In this document: piece by piece, positions 37,237-47,836 of the stretch
Layout: each line of letters begins with the position of its first letter
Position numbering within the stretch: position 1 is the stretch's first letter
DNA from: an uncultured Pseudomonadota bacterium
Lineage (GTDB): Bacteria > Pseudomonadota > Zetaproteobacteria > Mariprofundales > Mariprofundaceae
Direction: 5' to 3'
Length of the DNA stretch: 64,000 nt
NCBI GenBank assembly: GCA_913055645.1
Contig: CAJXLC010000005.1
Location: 16,068 to 80,067, forward strand
The notes under the pieces: generated by a model
Seen by the model: only the letters and a program-made list of their open reading frames with translations
Told to the model about the DNA's origin: nothing
Database searches by the model: none
Translations under genes and position numbers: made by a program

Positions 37237-37267
37237 AAAAAAGACCGCCACTTGCGTGACGGTCTTT
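37237..37267 (-). terminator. Terminator of glnA
   Basis: On the minus strand the 12-bp stem AAAGACCGTCAC / GTGGCGGTCTTT (one G-U pair), loop GCAA, is followed by a T-run. It starts 27 bases after the glnA stop. Confidence 0.92.
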
Positions 37268-37294
37268 CATCTTACATTCAACCCTGAATCAAAA

Positions 37295-38710
37295 TTATAC
37301 TGAGTAGTACATTTCCATTTCAATTGGATGTGGACGCATACGAAGTTCAGTTACATCATCCATTTTCATGGAGATATAAGCATCAATCATATCATCATCC
37401 ATCACACCGCCAACTTTCAAGAAGTCACGATCTGCATCCAAAGCTTCCAAAGCTTGATCCAAACTAGAGCATACTGTTGGAATCTTAAGTGCTTCTTCCG
37501 CAGGTAAATCATACAAGTTCTTATCAGCAGCTTCGCCTGGATCAATCTTGTTGGCAATACCATCAAGACCAGCCATCAACAATGCTGTAAAACCTAAGTA
37601 TGGGTTTGATGAGCAATCTGGGAAACGCACTTCAATCCTACGTGCTGGATCAGAGTTGACCACAGGAACACGAATAGAAGCAGAACGATTACGATTTGAA
37701 TAGGCCAACATTACTGGTGCTTCAAAACCTGGAACCAAACGTTTGTATGAATTTGTAGAAGCATTGGTAAATGCATTCAATGCACGGGCATGTTTAATGA
37801 TACCGCCGATATACCATAAAGCTTCCTGAGAAAGATTGGCATACTTATCACCTGCAAAGAGGTTGGTACCATCTTTCCAGATGGATTGATGCACATGCAT
37901 CGCAGTACCGTTATCACCAAAAATAGGCTTAGGCATAAATGTTGCAGTTTTGCCATAGGCATCAGCAACATTATGAACCACATATTTGTACCATTGTGCT
38001 TTATCAGCCTGTTCAATCAACTGACCAAATCGCATCGCTAATTCACACTGTCCAGCTGTTGCAACTTCATGATGATGGCATTCCATATGGATGCCCAAAT
38101 CACTCATCACCAATGACATATCGTTACGCATTTCGTGCAATGTATCTACAGGGGGAACTGGGAAGTAACCACCCTTAACTTTAGGGCGATGGCCAGTATT
38201 GCCACCTTCGTATTTTTCATTGGAATTCCATGCCGCTTCTTCAGAGTCAATCGAATAACTACAAGAACCCATTTCATTACTATAGCGCATGCCATCAAAA
38301 ACAAAGAATTCCAATTCAGGACCAAAATACACAGTATCCGCGATACCTGCAGCTTTGATATATTTCAATGCACGCTGTGCTACCTGACGAGGGCAACGAT
38401 TATAATCTTCACCTGTAATAGGGTCGATGACCTGAGACACAAGTACCAACGTAGATGCTTCAAAGAAAGGATCAATACGCGCACTCTCTGGATCAGGTAT
38501 CAGAGACATATCTGAATTATTAATATCACACCAGCCTTCAATAGAAGAGCCATCAAAGGCAAAGCCATCTTCAAAGCTATCTTCACTCAACTCGTGGATT
38601 GGGAATGTTACATGCTGCCATTTGCCTTTGGTGTCCGTAAAACGAACATCCACAAAATCGCATTCATTTTCTTCGACTAATTCGAAGACCTTTTTAATCG
38701 CGTCACTCAC
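37295..38710 (-). CDS. glnA: Glutamine synthetase type I
   Basis: 471 aa from a GTG at 38710 with GAGGAG seven bases upstream; a longer frame to 38746 lacks support. [11 protein letters not shown], the ATP/metal blocks [14 protein letters not shown] and [21 protein letters not shown] (split [11 protein letters not shown] and [10 protein letters not shown]), and the adenylylation loop [10 protein letters not shown] with its Tyr are present. It is thus GSI-beta, controlled by GlnE encoded nearby. The upstream region shows no convincing sigma-54 site; a weak sigma-70 pair (TTGGAA, 18 bases, TATAGC) is possible. Confidence 0.97.
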   Translation of the reverse strand: MSDAIKKVFELVEENECDFVDVRFTDTKGKWQHVTFPIHELSEDSFEDGFAFDGSSIEGWCDINNSDMSLIPDPESARIDPFFEASTLVLVSQVIDPITGEDYNRCPRQVAQRALKYIKAAGIADTVYFGPELEFFVFDGMRYSNEMGSCSYSIDSEEAAWNSNEKYEGGNTGHRPKVKGGYFPVPPVDTLHEMRNDMSLVMSDLGIHMECHHHEVATAGQCELAMRFGQLIEQADKAQWYKYVVHNVADAYGKTATFMPKPIFGDNGTAMHVHQSIWKDGTNLFAGDKYANLSQEALWYIGGIIKHARALNAFTNASTNSYKRLVPGFEAPVMLAYSNRNRSASIRVPVVNSDPARRIEVRFPDCSSNPYLGFTALLMAGLDGIANKIDPGEAADKNLYDLPAEEALKIPTVCSSLDQALEALDADRDFLKVGGVMDDDMIDAYISMKMDDVTELRMRPHPIEMEMYYSV

Positions 38711-38848
38711 AACTATTCTCCTCTGGGGTAAGTATTGCCCATGCAAATAAGCAAGTGGAACGATACACGCCTGCTATAATTTCACAATGCCTGACATTCC
38801 AAAATCTAGATAATACAGTTCAAAAGCTATAAATTATAGTTTATTGGC

Positions 38849-40234
38849 TTATGCTTTAGGATGCAACATGGTTGTGGGGTCAAGCAGTTTATCCAGTTCA
38901 GATGACGAAAAAACACCTTGTTCCAAACATAACTGGCGAACAGTTTTACCTTCTTTTACTGCCTGTTTGGCAAGGGCTGAAGCTTTATCATAGCCCATCA
39001 TAGGTGCCAATGAGGTCACCATACTCATGCTCCATTCAATTTGTTGTTCACATTTCTCGCGATTCGCTTCTAAACCTGCGATACATTTATCCGCAAACAT
39101 CATACTCGCACGGGCTAAAGTGCTTTCTGATTGCAATAAATTATGCGCCATCACAGGTAGCATCACATTCAAATCAAGCAACCCCGATGCGCCACCAAAA
39201 GCAATGGTAGCATCATTACCAATCACCTGCGCACATACTTGCGCCATAGATTCTGCAATCACGGGGTTTACCTTACCTGGCATGATTGATGAACCGGGTT
39301 GCACTGCGGGAACAGTAATTTCACCCAAACCACAACGAGGTCCCATATTTAATACTCGAACATCATTGGCAATTTTCACCAATGACACTGCCAATGCCCG
39401 CAATGCACCAGATAATTCCACAGCAGCATCTTGAGCTGCTTGTGCTTCAAAATGATTTACAGCTTCACTAAAGTTAATACCATAAAACTCGGAAAGCTCC
39501 GCCGCCATACGCGCGCCAAATTCAGGATGCGTATTCAAACCTGTACCAACAGCCGTACCACCTTGCGCCAATTCTGTAATACGTGGTAAACAAGCCTCTA
39601 AACGCGCAATACCAAGCTCAATTTGGCGCCCCCAAGAAGATATTTCCTGACCCAACGTAATCGGTGTTGCATCCATCAAATGCGTACGCCCAATTTTTAC
39701 AACATCCATCATAGTTTCTGATTTCTGCTGTAACACGCCATGTAAATGCTTCAAAGCTGGTATCAATTGATGTACCAACACATCCGCCGCTGCCACATGA
39801 ATAGCCGTAGGAATCACATCATTGGATGATTGCCCCATGTTCACATGGTCATTGGGATGAATGTTCGCAGCTTTATCCAATTGCGCGCAACGGTGAGCAA
39901 TCACTTCATTGGCATTCATATTGGTGGACGTTCCTGAACCCGTTTGAAAAATATCCAACACAAAATGCTTATCCAAATCACCATTAACCACTTCTTCTGC
40001 AGCTTTGCTTATCACTTTAGAGGCTGACTCATCCAGCTTACCCAAATCTAAATTCACTTTGGCAGCCGACTGCTTAATTCGCCCCAATGCCTTGATAAAG
40101 GTGCGCGAAAAACGCAAATCTGATACAGGAAAATTTTCTACTGCTCGCGCTGTCGATGCACCATACATCGCATCCATCGGCACCTGCATTTCACCCATAG
40201 AGTCACTTTCAATCCGTGTTTTTTTATCCGTCAT
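38849..40234 (-). CDS. fumC: Fumarate hydratase class II
   Basis: 461 aa from the ATG at 40234; an ATG 12 bases earlier provides the ribosome site GAGGAT. TGSGTSTNMNANEVIAHR, NDHVNMGQSSNDVIPTAIH, GGTAVGTGLNTHPEF and the signature GSSIMPGKVNPV place it in the fumarase/aspartase superfamily; GTGLNTHPEF favours fumarase over aspartase. Oxygen-stable TCA-cycle enzyme. A 13-base odd palindrome (CTATAAATTATAG at 38827) lies just after the stop and may be a weak terminator. Confidence 0.93.
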   Translation of the reverse strand: MTDKKTRIESDSMGEMQVPMDAMYGASTARAVENFPVSDLRFSRTFIKALGRIKQSAAKVNLDLGKLDESASKVISKAAEEVVNGDLDKHFVLDIFQTGSGTSTNMNANEVIAHRCAQLDKAANIHPNDHVNMGQSSNDVIPTAIHVAAADVLVHQLIPALKHLHGVLQQKSETMMDVVKIGRTHLMDATPITLGQEISSWGRQIELGIARLEACLPRITELAQGGTAVGTGLNTHPEFGARMAAELSEFYGINFSEAVNHFEAQAAQDAAVELSGALRALAVSLVKIANDVRVLNMGPRCGLGEITVPAVQPGSSIMPGKVNPVIAESMAQVCAQVIGNDATIAFGGASGLLDLNVMLPVMAHNLLQSESTLARASMMFADKCIAGLEANREKCEQQIEWSMSMVTSLAPMMGYDKASALAKQAVKEGKTVRQLCLEQGVFSSSELDKLLDPTTMLHPKA

Positions 40235-40301
40235 ATCTATCCTCATCCATTTAAGCTATTTGTTATTTATTCGTTGGGTTTTCGCAACGCGACATGTGTC
40301 G

Positions 40302-41930
40302 CTATTCAGCACGCCTTAACCACAACATAGTCACATCATCAGAAGCCGCTAATTTGCCAAAATCATCCAATTCATCCTGAAGCTGTTGAGATAATACAGC
40401 AATATCCAATGTGTGATGCTCTGCAAACCATGTCTTTACTCGATGCTCGCCAAACATCTCATCTGAGTCGTAATTCATCGCCTCGGTAATACCATCACTA
40501 TAAACCAACAAGGTATCATCTTTTTCGAGCTTTTGTTCAGACACCTCAAACGTTAAATCAGGCTGTAATCCCATGGGCGGTGATGATGCTTCAAATGCCT
40601 CAACCTTCCCATCTCGGCACAATAATGCTGGAACATGCCCTGCATTCAACCATAACAAAGCATTGGATTCAGGTTGTAACTTTGCCAAAAATAATGTCAC
40701 AAAACGCCCCCCTGTCAGGGTTTCACACAGGGTATTGTTAATATATTCGGCTGCTTTTTCAAAAGCCAGCTCCAAGTGTGCCAATGCATGCAACATGGCT
40801 CGTAAATTCGCGACTGTGAGTGCAGCGGGATAACCTTTACCTGCAACATCTGCAACAACCAGCCATACACGACCGTCAGGCAATTCAATGTGATCATAAT
40901 AATCACCACCCACCGCCTCACAACTCTGTTCAAAACCCAATACCTGATAATTTTTAATATCTGGGATATCTACGGGCAACATAGCATGATGAATCTCTAC
41001 AGCGATTTCCAGCCCATGCTTTAATTCCTCACGCTCTTTCAGACCTGCAAAGGCCGTATTCATACCTTTCGCTAAAGTGCCGAATTCATCATCACTCAAT
41101 ACAGCTACATATCCATCATACTGACCCTGTCGCATACGTTCCAAGCCCACAGAGAAGCTTGCCATCACTTGCTTTAAAAGTTTACCAACCGTAAATACAA
41201 GCCATGCACCCGCTAACATCAATAAAACAAATAGCACACCTGCTTGCAATAAAATAAACTGTTGTTCAGATGCACTATCCGCATCCAAAATAAGATAAAC
41301 AAAAAGTGCCAATATACTGGCTGGTAAAGCACTGGTAATAAGAAATATAACCCATGGACGGCGTGATATTTTATTCCAACGTAACACATGGCTATAGTCA
41401 TCATTTAACGTGTGTAAGAATAGACCGCTTACCGCCAGTTCATCACGTAAGCGTACGCTATATGCCAAGGTCATCGACAAAGCCATGCTCGGAGCCAGCA
41501 CGCCTGCCCCGTAGAACAATGATAATGTCAAAGCAATCGACATGCGTGGTGTCAAGACAACACCACTAACTGCCGCACCAATATTTAACACTAAAATGAG
41601 ATACATTGCACAGCACAACCCTGCAATAAAGAACCCTTTCAAAGCCCGCTTTGGTAGTAATGAAATACTTTGTTCCAAATAGCGCTGTGTTTTTCGCGTA
41701 GGTTTATCCAACCAGGATTGTCCTCGTTTCAGTGGCCCATAAACCCACACTGCTGTACCTACAAATACTACTGTAAACACAGTCATATCCATCAACGATA
41801 GCCACCATGGAATCGCAATAGATGCACTATTACCAAACATTCGCATCACCCACTGGGCAACAATAAACACCATCAAAAGTGGCCATAAAACAGCAATAAA
41901 ATGCCATATTGATAGTTTAGGTTTTAACAT
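40302..41930 (-). CDS. Membrane-bound PP2C/RsbU-type serine phosphatase
   Basis: 542 aa. Six or so hydrophobic helices in residues 1-260 include a periplasm-facing region; a HAMP-like linker (GLERMRQGQYDGYVAVLSDD) follows. The C-terminal SpoIIE domain has QSCEAVGGDYYDHIELPDGR, VADVAGKGYPAALTVANLRA, LNAGHVPALLCRDG and LLVYSDGITEAMN, with the metal-binding Asp residues. Such proteins dephosphorylate anti-anti-sigma factors in partner-switching cascades. No anti-sigma or STAS gene is in the neighbourhood, so the target is unknown. Confidence 0.88.
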   Translation of the reverse strand: MLKPKLSIWHFIAVLWPLLMVFIVAQWVMRMFGNSASIAIPWWLSLMDMTVFTVVFVGTAVWVYGPLKRGQSWLDKPTRKTQRYLEQSISLLPKRALKGFFIAGLCCAMYLILVLNIGAAVSGVVLTPRMSIALTLSLFYGAGVLAPSMALSMTLAYSVRLRDELAVSGLFLHTLNDDYSHVLRWNKISRRPWVIFLITSALPASILALFVYLILDADSASEQQFILLQAGVLFVLLMLAGAWLVFTVGKLLKQVMASFSVGLERMRQGQYDGYVAVLSDDEFGTLAKGMNTAFAGLKEREELKHGLEIAVEIHHAMLPVDIPDIKNYQVLGFEQSCEAVGGDYYDHIELPDGRVWLVVADVAGKGYPAALTVANLRAMLHALAHLELAFEKAAEYINNTLCETLTGGRFVTLFLAKLQPESNALLWLNAGHVPALLCRDGKVEAFEASSPPMGLQPDLTFEVSEQKLEKDDTLLVYSDGITEAMNYDSDEMFGEHRVKTWFAEHHTLDIAVLSQQLQDELDDFGKLAASDDVTMLWLRRAE

Positions 41931-41946
41931 GCAGCCACTTTAGCAT

Positions 41947-41981
41947 AAAAAAGGGTGGATGAAATAATTTCACCCACCCTT
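41947..41981 (-). terminator. Terminator of the grpE-dnaK-dnaJ-dapB unit
   Basis: On the minus strand AAGGGTGGGTGAAATT pairs with ATTTCATCCACCCTT (one mismatch) and is followed by six T. It lies 36 bases after the dapB stop and just before the phosphatase gene. Confidence 0.9.
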
Positions 41982-42016
41982 ACAAAAAATACGTAACTTC
42001 ATTCAACCGTTGAATG

Positions 42017-42811
42017 TTATAAACCCAATACATCCTGCATATCATACCAGCCCACTGGCTGCTCTAATATCCAAGATGCAGCGCGCACGGCTCCTTTGGC
42101 AAAGACAATACGATCTTGCGCAAAATGATTAATTTCAATGCGTTCTTCATCAGCAATAAATGAAGCTTTATGGTCACCAATAATGTTACCACCACGCACC
42201 ACTGAAAAACCAATGCTTCCAGCCTCCCGTGCGCCAGTAATACCCTCGCGCGCATACACCGCAACATCATCAAGTTTCACATCACGTCCATCTGCCAAAG
42301 CACGCCCCATCGCCAAAGCTGTGCCTGACGGCGCATCTACTTTATGTTTGTGATGTGCTTCATAAATTTCTGCATCATAATCACTACCCAGCACCTGTGC
42401 GGCTTGTTGAATCAAACTCAAAGCCAAATTCACACCTACTGAATAATTGGCTGCCATCACCACCCGTGAGTTAGCAAGTGTTGATTTCAACTCATCCATT
42501 TGTGCAGGTTCAAAACCTGTTGTGCCAATCACCATCGCCATACCATGCTTAGCAACAAATTTAGCATGCTCCAAACAACCTTGCGGTGCTGTGAAATCAA
42601 TCAACACATCGCCAGCTTCGCAGCTTGACAAATCATCCACCAAACTCACACCCAATGCACCAATCCCGGCTAAATTTCCAGCATCTGTGCCAAGAAGTGG
42701 TGAGTTTTCTCGCTCAGTTGCAGCAACCAGTTCTGCACCTTCGCTGGCATCAATCGCTTTAACCAACATGCGCCCCATACGCCCAGAAGCACCTGTTACA
42801 ATAACTTTCAT
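42017..42811 (-). CDS. dapB: 4-hydroxy-tetrahydrodipicolinate reductase
   Basis: 264 aa. The NAD(P)-binding VTGASGRMGRMLVKAID at the start, GTTGFEPAQ, the substrate motif EAHHKHKVDAPSGTALAMG and a C-terminal FAKGAVRAASWIL are diagnostic. Third enzyme of the lysine/diaminopimelate route. Its start overlaps the dnaJ stop by one base (TAATG), so it is read as part of the heat-shock operon. No other dap gene is present. Confidence 0.96.
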   Translation of the reverse strand: MKVIVTGASGRMGRMLVKAIDASEGAELVAATERENSPLLGTDAGNLAGIGALGVSLVDDLSSCEAGDVLIDFTAPQGCLEHAKFVAKHGMAMVIGTTGFEPAQMDELKSTLANSRVVMAANYSVGVNLALSLIQQAAQVLGSDYDAEIYEAHHKHKVDAPSGTALAMGRALADGRDVKLDDVAVYAREGITGAREAGSIGFSVVRGGNIIGDHKASFIADEERIEINHFAQDRIVFAKGAVRAASWILEQPVGWYDMQDVLGL

Positions 42812-43956
42812 TATTTCACCTCGCTCGCCAAATCATCTAAAAAGCTTTTTACTTTACCCAAAAATGATGAGCGTTCTGGATACACCTCATCACCGGTTGC
42901 TTCAGCAAACTTTTCCAAAGATTCCTTTTGCACTTTCGATAGTTTTTTAGGTACAGCAATATTCACACGCACATATAAATCACCCGTTTGATTGGTACGC
43001 ACATCTGGCACACCATGCCCACGCAAACGAAAAACACGACCAGCTTCAGTTCCTGCTGGAATACGAATTTTCACCTTGCCCGTTAATGTAGGCGCATCAA
43101 TTTCTGTACCCAACACAGCTTGCGGGAACGTAACAGGCATATCACAATGTAAATCAGCTCCATCACGCTCAAAAATCGCATGCTCTTTCAAGCTAACAAC
43201 CACATACAAGTCACCAGCAGGTCCGCCATGTTCACCCACTTCACCTTCGCCTGACACACGTACTTGTGCACCATGATAGACACCAGCAGGAACTTTAATT
43301 TTCAAGTTTTTGGTGACACGTTTACGGCCTGAACCTCCGCAACTCACACAAGGGGATTCAATTTTTTTACCAGCCCCATGGCATGCAGGACATGTACGAC
43401 GTACCGCAAAAAATCCTTGCTGCATCTGCACTTGTCCATGACCACCACAGGTCGTACAAGGTACAGGGTTTGTGCCAGGGCGTGCGCCTGAACCATCACA
43501 GGTATCACAATGGGCATGTTTGGGAATATCCAGTGAAACTTCTTTTCCTGTAGCGGCTTCTTCTAATGTAATCTCCAAATCATAACGTAAATCCGAACCA
43601 CGGTTGACCTGCTGACCTCCGCCACCAGCTCCGCCGAACATATTGCCAAATACATCACCAAACAAATCACCAAAATCACGGTAAGCATGTGAATCTTGGA
43701 ATCCACCTGCACCAAAACCGCCCATTTGCGCATCCACACCAGCATGACCATATTGATCATAGCGAGCACGCTTATCTTCATCGGATAACACTTCATAAGC
43801 TTCGGTAACTTCACGAAAGTTTGCAGCCGCTGTCTCATCATCAGGATTTTTATCGGGATGATATTTCATCGCTAATTTTCGATAAGCACGCTTAATACCA
43901 TTGGCATCTGTGCCTTTATCTACACCCAAAACTTCATAATAATCGCGTTGTGACAC
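42811..43956 (-). CDS. dnaJ: Chaperone DnaJ
   Basis: 381 aa, class A Hsp40. J-domain with [15 protein letters not shown] (HPD motif), a Gly/Phe-rich linker ([20 protein letters not shown]), four CxxCxGxG zinc-finger units ([32 protein letters not shown]) and the C-terminal substrate domain. It stimulates DnaK. Downstream of dnaK after a stem-loop that may reduce its expression. Confidence 0.97.
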   Translation of the reverse strand: MSQRDYYEVLGVDKGTDANGIKRAYRKLAMKYHPDKNPDDETAAANFREVTEAYEVLSDEDKRARYDQYGHAGVDAQMGGFGAGGFQDSHAYRDFGDLFGDVFGNMFGGAGGGGQQVNRGSDLRYDLEITLEEAATGKEVSLDIPKHAHCDTCDGSGARPGTNPVPCTTCGGHGQVQMQQGFFAVRRTCPACHGAGKKIESPCVSCGGSGRKRVTKNLKIKVPAGVYHGAQVRVSGEGEVGEHGGPAGDLYVVVSLKEHAIFERDGADLHCDMPVTFPQAVLGTEIDAPTLTGKVKIRIPAGTEAGRVFRLRGHGVPDVRTNQTGDLYVRVNIAVPKKLSKVQKESLEKFAEATGDEVYPERSSFLGKVKSFLDDLASEVK

Positions 43957-43998
43957 TAGGACTCTCCAAACTTTATATTCTTCAAACTCTCAAACAAC

Positions 43999-44033
43999 AA
44001 AGGGAGCAAGACATAAATGCCTGCTCCCCTTTA
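43999..44033 (-). terminator. Stem-loop (attenuator) between dnaK and dnaJ
   Basis: On the minus strand AAAGGGGAGCA pairs with TGCTCCCTTT with one bulged G and a loop of about 14 bases; only a short T-run follows. A partial terminator here would lower dnaJ relative to dnaK, as seen in other bacteria. Confidence 0.6.
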
Positions 44034-44049
44034 TCAAGCAATCTAGCAA

Positions 44050-46005
44050 TTACTTTTTATCATCAACCACTTCTGCATCAACCACTTCCGCATCCATCAC
44101 GTCTGCATCTTTTGGTTTTGAAGCTGCATCAGCTCCCGTTGCAGAACCTTCTGGTGCAGTGCCAGCAGCATCGCCTGCTTCAGAAGCCGCTTGTTCAGCT
44201 TGCATCTTTTGATACACAGCTTCGCCCAACTTCTGTGATTTCTCACCCAAGTTTTCTTCAGCTTTCTTGATTGCTTCAAGATCACTGCCTTCCAATGCAG
44301 TTTTTAATTCAGCCATCGCTGTTTCAATCGCAGCTTTGGTTTCATCATCCACAGCATCACCATTTTCTTTCAATGATTTTTCAGTGGCATAATACATTTG
44401 ATCAGCACGGTTACGTGTCTCAATGCCTTCTTTTGCCTTGGCATCTTCATCAGCATGTGCTTCAGCATCTTGTTTCATGCGTTCGATTTCTTCTTCAGAT
44501 AAGCCAGAACCTGATTCAATACGAATCGAAGTTTCTTTGCCTGTACCTTTATCTTTGGCATGCACATGAATAATACCATTGGCATCAATATCAAAGGTCA
44601 CTTCAATTTGAGGCATGCCACGTGGTGCTGGAGCAATACCTTCCAAGTTAAACAAACCCATTTCTTTATTGGCGGAGAAGATTTCACGTTCACCCTGTGC
44701 AATTTTAATGGTTACTGCTGTTTGATTGTCTGCCGCAGTGGTATAAGTTTGAGATTTCTTGGTAGGAATGGTGGTATTCTTATCAATAATCTTATTGAAT
44801 AAACCACCTTCCACTTCAATACCCAAAGACAATGGCGTAACATCCAATAGCAACACATCTGTTACATCACCAGTAAGGATTGCGCCCTGAATACCAGCAC
44901 CAATGGCCACCACTTCATCAGGATTCACACCTTTATGAGGCTCTTTACCAAAGAATGCTTCCACTTTTTCTTGCACCAATGGCATACGAGTTTGACCACC
45001 CACCAATACTACATCATGGATTTCAGAGGCTTTCACACCAGCATCTTTCAATGCTTGTTTACATGGAGCCAATGAACGCTCAACCAAATCACCCACTAAA
45101 GATTCAAACTTGGCACGGGTAACCTTCACCAACAAATGTTTAGGACCTGAAGCATCTGCTGTGATAAATGGTAAGTTTACTTCTGTTTGTTGCGATGAAG
45201 AAAGCTCAATCTTGGCTTTTTCAGCAGCTTCTTTTAAACGTTGTAATGCCAATTTGTCTTCTAGCAAGTCTACACCGTTTTCTTTCTTAAACTCTTCAGC
45301 TAAATATTTGATAAGCACTTGGTCAAAATCTTCACCACCCAAGAATGTATCACCATTAGTCGATTTAACTTCAAATACACCATCACCGATTTCAAGAATC
45401 GACACGTCAAATGTACCACCACCCAAATCGTAAACAGCAATCAAATGATTTTCTTCGGTTTTATCCAAACCATACGCCAATGCCGCAGCGGTTGGCTCAT
45501 TCACAATACGAAGTACGTTAAGACCAGCAATTGCACCTGCATCCTTGGTTGCCTGACGTTGTGAATCGTTAAAGTAAGCAGGTACTGTAATCACTGCATC
45601 AGTAACAGTTTCACCCAAATAATCTTCAGCTGTTGATTTCATTTTTTGCAAGGTAATCGCAGAGACTTCCTGTGGGCTCATTTTCTTACCATCAGCTTCA
45701 ACCCAAGCATCGCCATTATCAGCCGCAACAATCGGATAAGAAACCAAATCATGATGATGTTTGGTTTCTTTTGAATCAAACTTGCGGCCAATCAAACGTT
45801 TTACCGCATAAAAAGTGTTATCTGGATTGGTAACCATCTGACGTTTTGCAGCAGCACCCACCAAACGCTCATCGGCTGTAAATGCAACCACAGATGGGGT
45901 TGTATTATCGCCTTCACTGTTTGGAATTACTTTGTGTGTATCACCTTCCATCACAGATACACATGAATTGGTTGTTCCTAAATCAATACCAATGACTTTT
46001 GCCAT
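44050..46005 (-). CDS. dnaK: Molecular chaperone DnaK
   Basis: 651 aa. The Hsp70 signatures are intact: [36 protein letters not shown] and [20 protein letters not shown]; the linker [15 protein letters not shown] leads to the substrate domain, and the C-terminus ends in an acidic tail ([19 protein letters not shown] is one stretch of it). AGGAGAG precedes the ATG. Partner genes grpE and dnaJ flank it. Confidence 0.98.
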   Translation of the reverse strand: MAKVIGIDLGTTNSCVSVMEGDTHKVIPNSEGDNTTPSVVAFTADERLVGAAAKRQMVTNPDNTFYAVKRLIGRKFDSKETKHHHDLVSYPIVAADNGDAWVEADGKKMSPQEVSAITLQKMKSTAEDYLGETVTDAVITVPAYFNDSQRQATKDAGAIAGLNVLRIVNEPTAAALAYGLDKTEENHLIAVYDLGGGTFDVSILEIGDGVFEVKSTNGDTFLGGEDFDQVLIKYLAEEFKKENGVDLLEDKLALQRLKEAAEKAKIELSSSQQTEVNLPFITADASGPKHLLVKVTRAKFESLVGDLVERSLAPCKQALKDAGVKASEIHDVVLVGGQTRMPLVQEKVEAFFGKEPHKGVNPDEVVAIGAGIQGAILTGDVTDVLLLDVTPLSLGIEVEGGLFNKIIDKNTTIPTKKSQTYTTAADNQTAVTIKIAQGEREIFSANKEMGLFNLEGIAPAPRGMPQIEVTFDIDANGIIHVHAKDKGTGKETSIRIESGSGLSEEEIERMKQDAEAHADEDAKAKEGIETRNRADQMYYATEKSLKENGDAVDDETKAAIETAMAELKTALEGSDLEAIKKAEENLGEKSQKLGEAVYQKMQAEQAASEAGDAAGTAPEGSATGADAASKPKDADVMDAEVVDAEVVDDKK

Positions 46006-46102
46006 GTTCTACTCTCCTGTACTTCTTCAAACTTTAATTTCTTCTTACTGCTTGTATGGGGGCGCTCATTTCTCGATTCAACCCCTACTAACATATTGCG
46101 CT

Positions 46103-46660
46103 TTACTTTCCGCTGGATACCAATACCCGTGCTGGGCGAATCAAACGTCCATTCAGGGTATATCCAGCACAATGTTGATTAACCACTACTCCTTCAGGTT
46201 CATCGGATGGCATTTGTGATAATGCCTCATGTTTATGCGGGTCAAACTGCTCGCCCACAGCATCAATACGTTCCACATCAAATTTGCCCATCATATCATG
46301 CCATGAATCCAAGGTACGTTGCACACCATCACGCAAGGCATCCTCTTTGCCTTCTTCCACATCCAATGCACGTTCAAGATTGTCCACCACATCAAGCAGA
46401 GCCACAGTAAATTTCTCTACTGCAAATTTACGTGCATCCACCACTTCACGAGCTGTACGTTTGCGCAAGTTATCCATTTCAGCATGTTGACGAAGCAACT
46501 TATCATTAAGTTCAGTGACTTCATTCTGTAGCGCCTGCATTGGATCAATCGGTTCACCTTCTTCATCAACAGTGAGTACATCATCTTCAAGTGATGTTTC
46601 TTCGTTTATTGTTTCAACTTCTTGGTCTTCAATGTCTTGTTTCTCATTCTTGCTGCTCAC
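46103..46660 (-). CDS. grpE: Nucleotide exchange factor GrpE
   Basis: 185 aa. An acidic, disordered N-terminus leads into the long coiled-coil (LNDKLLRQHAEMDNLRKRTA) and the beta domain (FDPHKHEALSQMPSDEPEGV, GYTLNGRLIRPARVLVSSG). It releases ADP from DnaK. The start is GTG, with GGAGG six bases upstream. First gene of the heat-shock operon, preceded by a sigma-32-like promoter. Confidence 0.96.
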   Translation of the reverse strand: MSSKNEKQDIEDQEVETINEETSLEDDVLTVDEEGEPIDPMQALQNEVTELNDKLLRQHAEMDNLRKRTAREVVDARKFAVEKFTVALLDVVDNLERALDVEEGKEDALRDGVQRTLDSWHDMMGKFDVERIDAVGEQFDPHKHEALSQMPSDEPEGVVVNQHCAGYTLNGRLIRPARVLVSSGK

Positions 46661-46689
46661 AAAAATCCTCCATCAATTGGCTAGTCGGT

Positions 46690-46719
46690 TATATAGGTAT
46701 CCCATAATCCATTTTCAAG
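46690..46719 (-). promoter_or_regulatory. Heat-shock (sigma-32-like) promoter of grpE
   Basis: On the minus strand a perfect -35 CTTGAAA (46719-46713) is separated by 15 bases from CCTATATA (46697-46690), a partial match to the C-rich sigma-32 -10 box. It lies about 30 bases before the grpE GTG. Confidence 0.65.
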
Positions 46720-46739
46720 CCCCCCAATATAAAAGATAC

Positions 46740-46860
46740 GTAACTATTCAGATTGCTACTGATTTGCTCAAGATTAAGGCGAAAAAGCGCAGCGTACTTC
46801 CTGTACGTGAGAATTTTCAACGCAGAGATTATGTAAATCAGTGGTGAGCGGAGTAGTTAC
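46740..46860 (+). repeat. Intergenic TIR element, copy B (121 bp)
   Basis: Begins GTAACTATTCAGATTGC and ends GAGTAGTTAC. The middle holds AAGGCGAAAAAGCGCAGC, shared exactly with copy C, then a hairpin CGTAC-TTCCT-GTACG and GTGAG..TTTTCAAC. It lies between grpE and the divergent channel gene, ending 104 bases before the latter's ATG. No open frame. Confidence 0.85.
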
Positions 46861-46964
46861 AAAAATGCATACAAATATTCTACAACTTGCAACTCACAGC
46901 CTCAACCGCAATATGTGGCGCGATAAAAACACCTCACAAAACCGTTGATGGAGTAATCACAACC

Positions 46965-47786
46965 ATGCAAAAGTTAGCCCAAAACATCATCCAACATGTT
47001 CGTTTTGAACAATTTATTATCGCAGTCATCCTAATAAGTGCTGTACTTATCGGATTGGAAACATCTCCAGAAATCATGCTGTCATATGGTGATTGGATTC
47101 ACCTTGGCAACCAACTGGTACTTGCCGTTTTTATCATCGAAGCAGCACTTAAAATATATGCCGTCGCACCCAAACTCAGTGGGTATTTTGGTAAGGGCTG
47201 GAATATCTTTGATTTCTCCATCATTTTACTCGCTCTGTTACCAAGTACGGGTGAATTTGCCATGATTGCACGCTTGGCTCGTCTACTTCGTGTACTTCGC
47301 CTTATTTCAGCGATTCCTGAATTACGTTTGATTGTCTCCACACTCATGCGCTCTATTCCTAGTATGGCAAATGTTATGTTATTGATGAGTGTTATCTTTT
47401 ATATTTACGCCGTGGCAGGGCAGCAGTTATTCCATGAACATGACCCAGAGCATTGGCATAATATAGGTATTTCATTGCTTACATTATTTCGCATTGTCAC
47501 CTTGGAAGATTGGACAGATGTCATGTACACAGCTATGGAAATGAATCCATACAGTTGGATTTATTTTGTCTCATTTGTCATTCTTGGCACGTTTGTGATT
47601 ATCAATTTATTCATTGCTGTGGTGATTAATAATCTCGATGAAGCCAAACAAGAACGCCTCGCCGAAATGCGTACGCCACCCAGTCGAGATGATTTACTCA
47701 AAGAACTAGCTCAAACACAAAAGGCGTTATTATCACTGAGTCAGCAGCTTGCGAATAAAGATATGGATACACTTATAAATAAATAA
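46965..47786 (+). CDS. Voltage-gated sodium-channel-type ion channel with acidic filter
   Basis: 273 aa from the ATG at 46965 (GGAG about 11 bases upstream); a TTG at 46887 would add 26 unlikely residues. Six helices: S1 at about 17-31, S2 48-66, S3 79-93, S4 101-113 (Arg103, 106, 109, 112), S5 133-155, S6 195-223. The filter TLEDWTD at residues 179-185 sits where NaChBac-type channels carry TLESW. A C-terminal coiled coil (about 235-265) fits a tetramer. Glu181, Asp182 and Asp185 suggest calcium permeation, by analogy with engineered CavAb. Followed after 50 bases by a receiver gene. Confidence 0.88.
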   Translation: MQKLAQNIIQHVRFEQFIIAVILISAVLIGLETSPEIMLSYGDWIHLGNQLVLAVFIIEAALKIYAVAPKLSGYFGKGWNIFDFSIILLALLPSTGEFAMIARLARLLRVLRLISAIPELRLIVSTLMRSIPSMANVMLLMSVIFYIYAVAGQQLFHEHDPEHWHNIGISLLTLFRIVTLEDWTDVMYTAMEMNPYSWIYFVSFVILGTFVIINLFIAVVINNLDEAKQERLAEMRTPPSRDDLLKELAQTQKALLSLSQQLANKDMDTLINK

Positions 47787-47836
47787 CCATACAAAAGTTG
47801 TGCTTTAATTTCATTTCTATTAGAAACCGCAATTCG

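Noticed and set aside
38827..38839. Odd palindrome CTATAAATTATAG after fumC
   Set aside because: Pure AT stem with a weak T-run; may be a terminator or an operator, but nothing distinguishes it from chance in AT-rich spacer.
38711..38848. Sigma-54 promoter for glnA
   Set aside because: Looked for TGGCAC-N5-TTGC; no acceptable match was found.
41993..42021. Short sequence GTAACTTCATTC ... GAATGTTAT at the dapB stop, like the ends of the TIR element
   Set aside because: It is an inverted repeat with a TAA stop in the end, as in copies C and E, but at 28 bases with no internal element sequence it is too short to count as a copy.
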